Below, piece after piece: positions 61,715 to 64,000 of a DNA stretch of 64,000 bases. The position numbers were made by a program, and so were the translations under genes. The notes beneath the pieces are model-generated. The model made no database searches. It was not told the origin of the DNA and was given only the letters and a program-made list of their open reading frames with translations. The first letter of the stretch is position 1; each line of letters starts with the position of its first letter. Origin of the DNA: Apostichopus japonicus (taxonomy: Eukaryota; Echinodermata; Holothuroidea; Aspidochirotida; Stichopodidae); the NCBI RefSeq assembly GCF_037975245.1, contig NC_092569.1, forward strand, positions 20,021,001 through 20,085,000. Direction: 5' to 3'.

Positions 61715-62578
61715 TGACAGGACAAAATCCCCCAGACAAAGTCCCCCTAGGACAAAATCCCCCAGAGCCAAAATCCCCCTGGACAAAATCCCCCTAGGAC
61801 AAAATCCACCCAAGCCAAAATCTCCCCAAGCTATAAAAAATCCCATCAATTCTTTACAAAAATGCGTCATCCCGGTCCCCGGTATCGTCATCCAGTACCG
61901 TCATCCGGTACCCTCACCAGTATTTCCATTGGTACTCTCAGTGGTTCCCGGACCAGTACTCCGACCATACCCGACCGGTACCTTAATAGTGAGCCTGACA
62001 GTTACCCCCACCGGTGCTCCTCCCTGACCAGTACCCTGGACTGTACCCCGGCCGGTACCTCGACCGGTATCCCAACTGGTATCCTGAAAGGCACCCTGAC
62101 ACATACTCTGACACGTACCCTTACTAGTACTGGTACAATAAACAGTAATTTGACCAGTACCTTGACCGGTCCCTTAAATGTCACAACATGGAGCTATATT
62201 CCATGGCCACACTAACAGGTAGCCTTGCAATTACCCTCAATGAACTCCGGACCAGTCCCTTGACCAGTATCCTGACCAGTACCCTAACCAGTACACTGAG
62301 TGGAACCCTGACTGGTAGAGTGACCAGTATGATGACCGGTACCCTGACCAGTCACATGACCGGTACCTTGACCGGTACCCTCACAGGTACCCCAACAGGA
62401 GCCCTCACAGTTACACTCGCCAGTACCCTCACTAGTACCCTGACCAATCCCCTGAACGGTACCCTAACCAGTGCAATGTCCCATGCCTTGACTGTCACAC
62501 CTGGGCCATCGCTGGTTGTTGCAGGCAGGCTTTGTATGGGTCAGTGGGATATTGTTTGGGGGGATTTTGTCCTAGAAC
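61715..62578. repeat. 12-bp minisatellite framed by inverted repeats
   Basis: 61715-61835 holds six to seven copies of a ggacaaaatccccc-like unit. 61868-62490 is an array of a 12-bp unit (variants of accggtaccctg) that reads as Thr-Leu-Thr-Ser/Gly repeats. At 62558-62575, gggggattttgtcctag is the complement of ctaggacaaaatccccc at 61748. The whole may be one element with subterminal repeats at both ends. Confidence 0.75.
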
Positions 62579-62750
62579 CCCTAAATATCACTCAAAACGG
62601 ATAATGGTACCAGACGGTACCTGTACGTTGTCTGCTAGATTAATACGATGTCAAAAGGCTAGAACATGCACTATAATACTGTTATCAGTCGCCAGTAGGT
62701 ATATACCACACTCATCTCATATCAGTATTTGTTTCTAATGTCATAACAGG

Positions 62751-63083
62751 CAGTGGCGGAGCGTCCATACAGTCAGGCGGGGGGGGGGGGGGCGGACTCA
62801 AATGGGAAGCTGGCGCCCTTTTCAGCTATTCAACACTTTTTACTTATTCGCGATTATTTACTTTCTTATTGCGCTCTCATCTACCTATTGACATTTGTCA
62901 CATTTTGTTGGCGATGACACCTATACCTAAAGGGTCATTTCCGGCGATATAGGGAGTATCTTTACTCAAAAGATTTCTGTACGCTCTGCGCCAACCTGTG
63001 GTGGCGTTCCGCTTAGATAAAGTCGAAAGCGTCCGTACAGACCTTTCTCGCCCCTCTGACCAATATCCCTAGCTCCGCCACTG
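62751..63083. mobile_element. hAT-like MITE, copy 2
   Basis: cagtggcggagcgtccata to cctagctccgccactg, with the same ends and body as 10489-10882 (ctattgacatttgtcacatt, cgccaacctgtggtggcg). It is shorter by internal loss. The flanks do not show a clear 8-bp duplication. Confidence 0.8.
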
Positions 63084-63164
63084 GCTCCCAATCTTCTTCC
63101 CCGTCAATCCGTCTACTACCTCCCCCCCCCCCCTTCCCCAACCGAACCTCGTATGTTAAAGGAA

Positions 63165-63800
63165 TATCTAATGATTCGAGACACTTATTCTAATGTTAAA
63201 TCAGCAAAGAGCAAGCAATAATGATTTTATCACTAAGATTTTTTTAATTTCTCAGTTACACCGTCATTTAACTTCCCACTCAATTTTACACTCCCTGATA
63301 CTCTTCCATCCCAATGTAGGAAACTTCATCGTTACACGCAGCACGCAACGATCCTTGTTCTACTTAATTGATCCTTACTGAGTCTTTCAACTTAAAAGCA
63401 TATTTTTTTCCAAATAGATTAGTGAAAGTTACACAGTTTAATAAATTAGAGGCATCTCCTTTTTAAAGAATTGTATTATCGGCGTATAGTCTTCCGATAA
63501 GCGTAACTTAGGTTTGAAAGAAATCAATGGGAGCAGGCAGTAATGATATTAACTTACATATATATATATATATATATATATTTTCAAATCTCTTATTGAA
63601 CGAATTATAAGCCCCCTGGTTACATCGTCATTTATCATCCCTCCCCCATCCTGCCCTACCCTTCTTCACCTCACACACTCCGCTCTATAGGGTTAAAAGA
63701 AATCAGCGAGAGCAGGCAGTAATGAAATTTACTTACATTAATGAATTTTTTAAATCTCATTTAGGACAAATTATTAGGTCCCCTGGTAACATCATTTACC
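63165..63800 (+). repeat. tandem triplicated block
   Basis: gagcaggcagtaatgatatt (about 63531) recurs as gagcaggcagtaatgaaatt (about 63709), each followed by cttacat, ttcaaatctc/tttaaatctc and ccctggtaacatc-like sequence. A weaker third version lies at about 63195-63290 (gagcaagcaataatgatttt). A short (TA)n lies at 63557. Confidence 0.7.
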
Positions 63801-64000
63801 CCCCCCATTCTCCCCTTCCCTTCCTTACAATCACCGCTTCTCTTACACCTAATATATGAGATATCCTCGCAAAGCGTGATGAACTAGGTCCCTCATTTAT
63901 CTAATGCGTGGAAGGAACTCGAAACTTTCTTCCTTATCCGCCTATTCCAAGCTTTCTCCAAGAAAAGAGTTACAGTACCTATTCCCCAGATTTTTAAAAA

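Overview
The window is AT-rich, intron-containing animal DNA. Short exons with GT/AG borders sit among long introns full of microsatellites, LINE remnants and small inverted-repeat elements. A fibrinogen-related gene, WSC-domain receptors and a Tx1-like LINE suggest a marine invertebrate deuterostome. An echinoderm, perhaps a sea cucumber, is my best guess, but this is inference and no single sequence proves it. No bacterial genes, rRNA, tRNA gene or CRISPR array was seen.

Layout: 1-7.1 kb is non-coding and rich in repeats. From 7.2 to 19.8 kb on the + strand lies a secreted fibrinogen-related gene: Ser/Thr-rich linker exons, an EGF-like module and a fibrinogen C-terminal domain in three exons. 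Its last intron (8 kb) holds three 5'-truncated LINEs, head to tail and separated by long trinucleotide microsatellites. The donor of its EGF/fibrinogen exon is repeated eight times as a 77-79 bp minisatellite. From 24.6 to 42.8 kb on the - strand lie three paralogous type I membrane receptor genes, reconstructed here exon by exon: WSC-WSC-TM with a long tail, WSC-WSC-stalk-TM with a short tail, and a form with no WSC domain (stalk-TM-tail). All share one exon-phase plan (signal exon leaving in phase 1, symmetric 1-1 ectodomain exons, 94-97 bp TM exon going from phase 1 to 2, single tail exon). Their tails carry tyrosine motifs resembling ITIM, YxxM and YxN sites. From 48.9 to 49.5 kb on the + strand are two exons ending an unrecognised basic protein. 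At 54.64 kb there is an orphan signal-peptide exon. From 55 to 64 kb there are duplicated non-coding blocks, a possible non-coding transcript, a 12-bp minisatellite and a hAT-like MITE that is also present at 10.5 kb.

The fibrinogen-related protein (a lectin-like secreted recognition family) next to a cluster of putative sugar- or ligand-binding receptors with signalling tails suggests an innate recognition locus. The receptor cluster is the most interesting item. The domain calls and splice models come from reading the sequence; expression and function are not shown.
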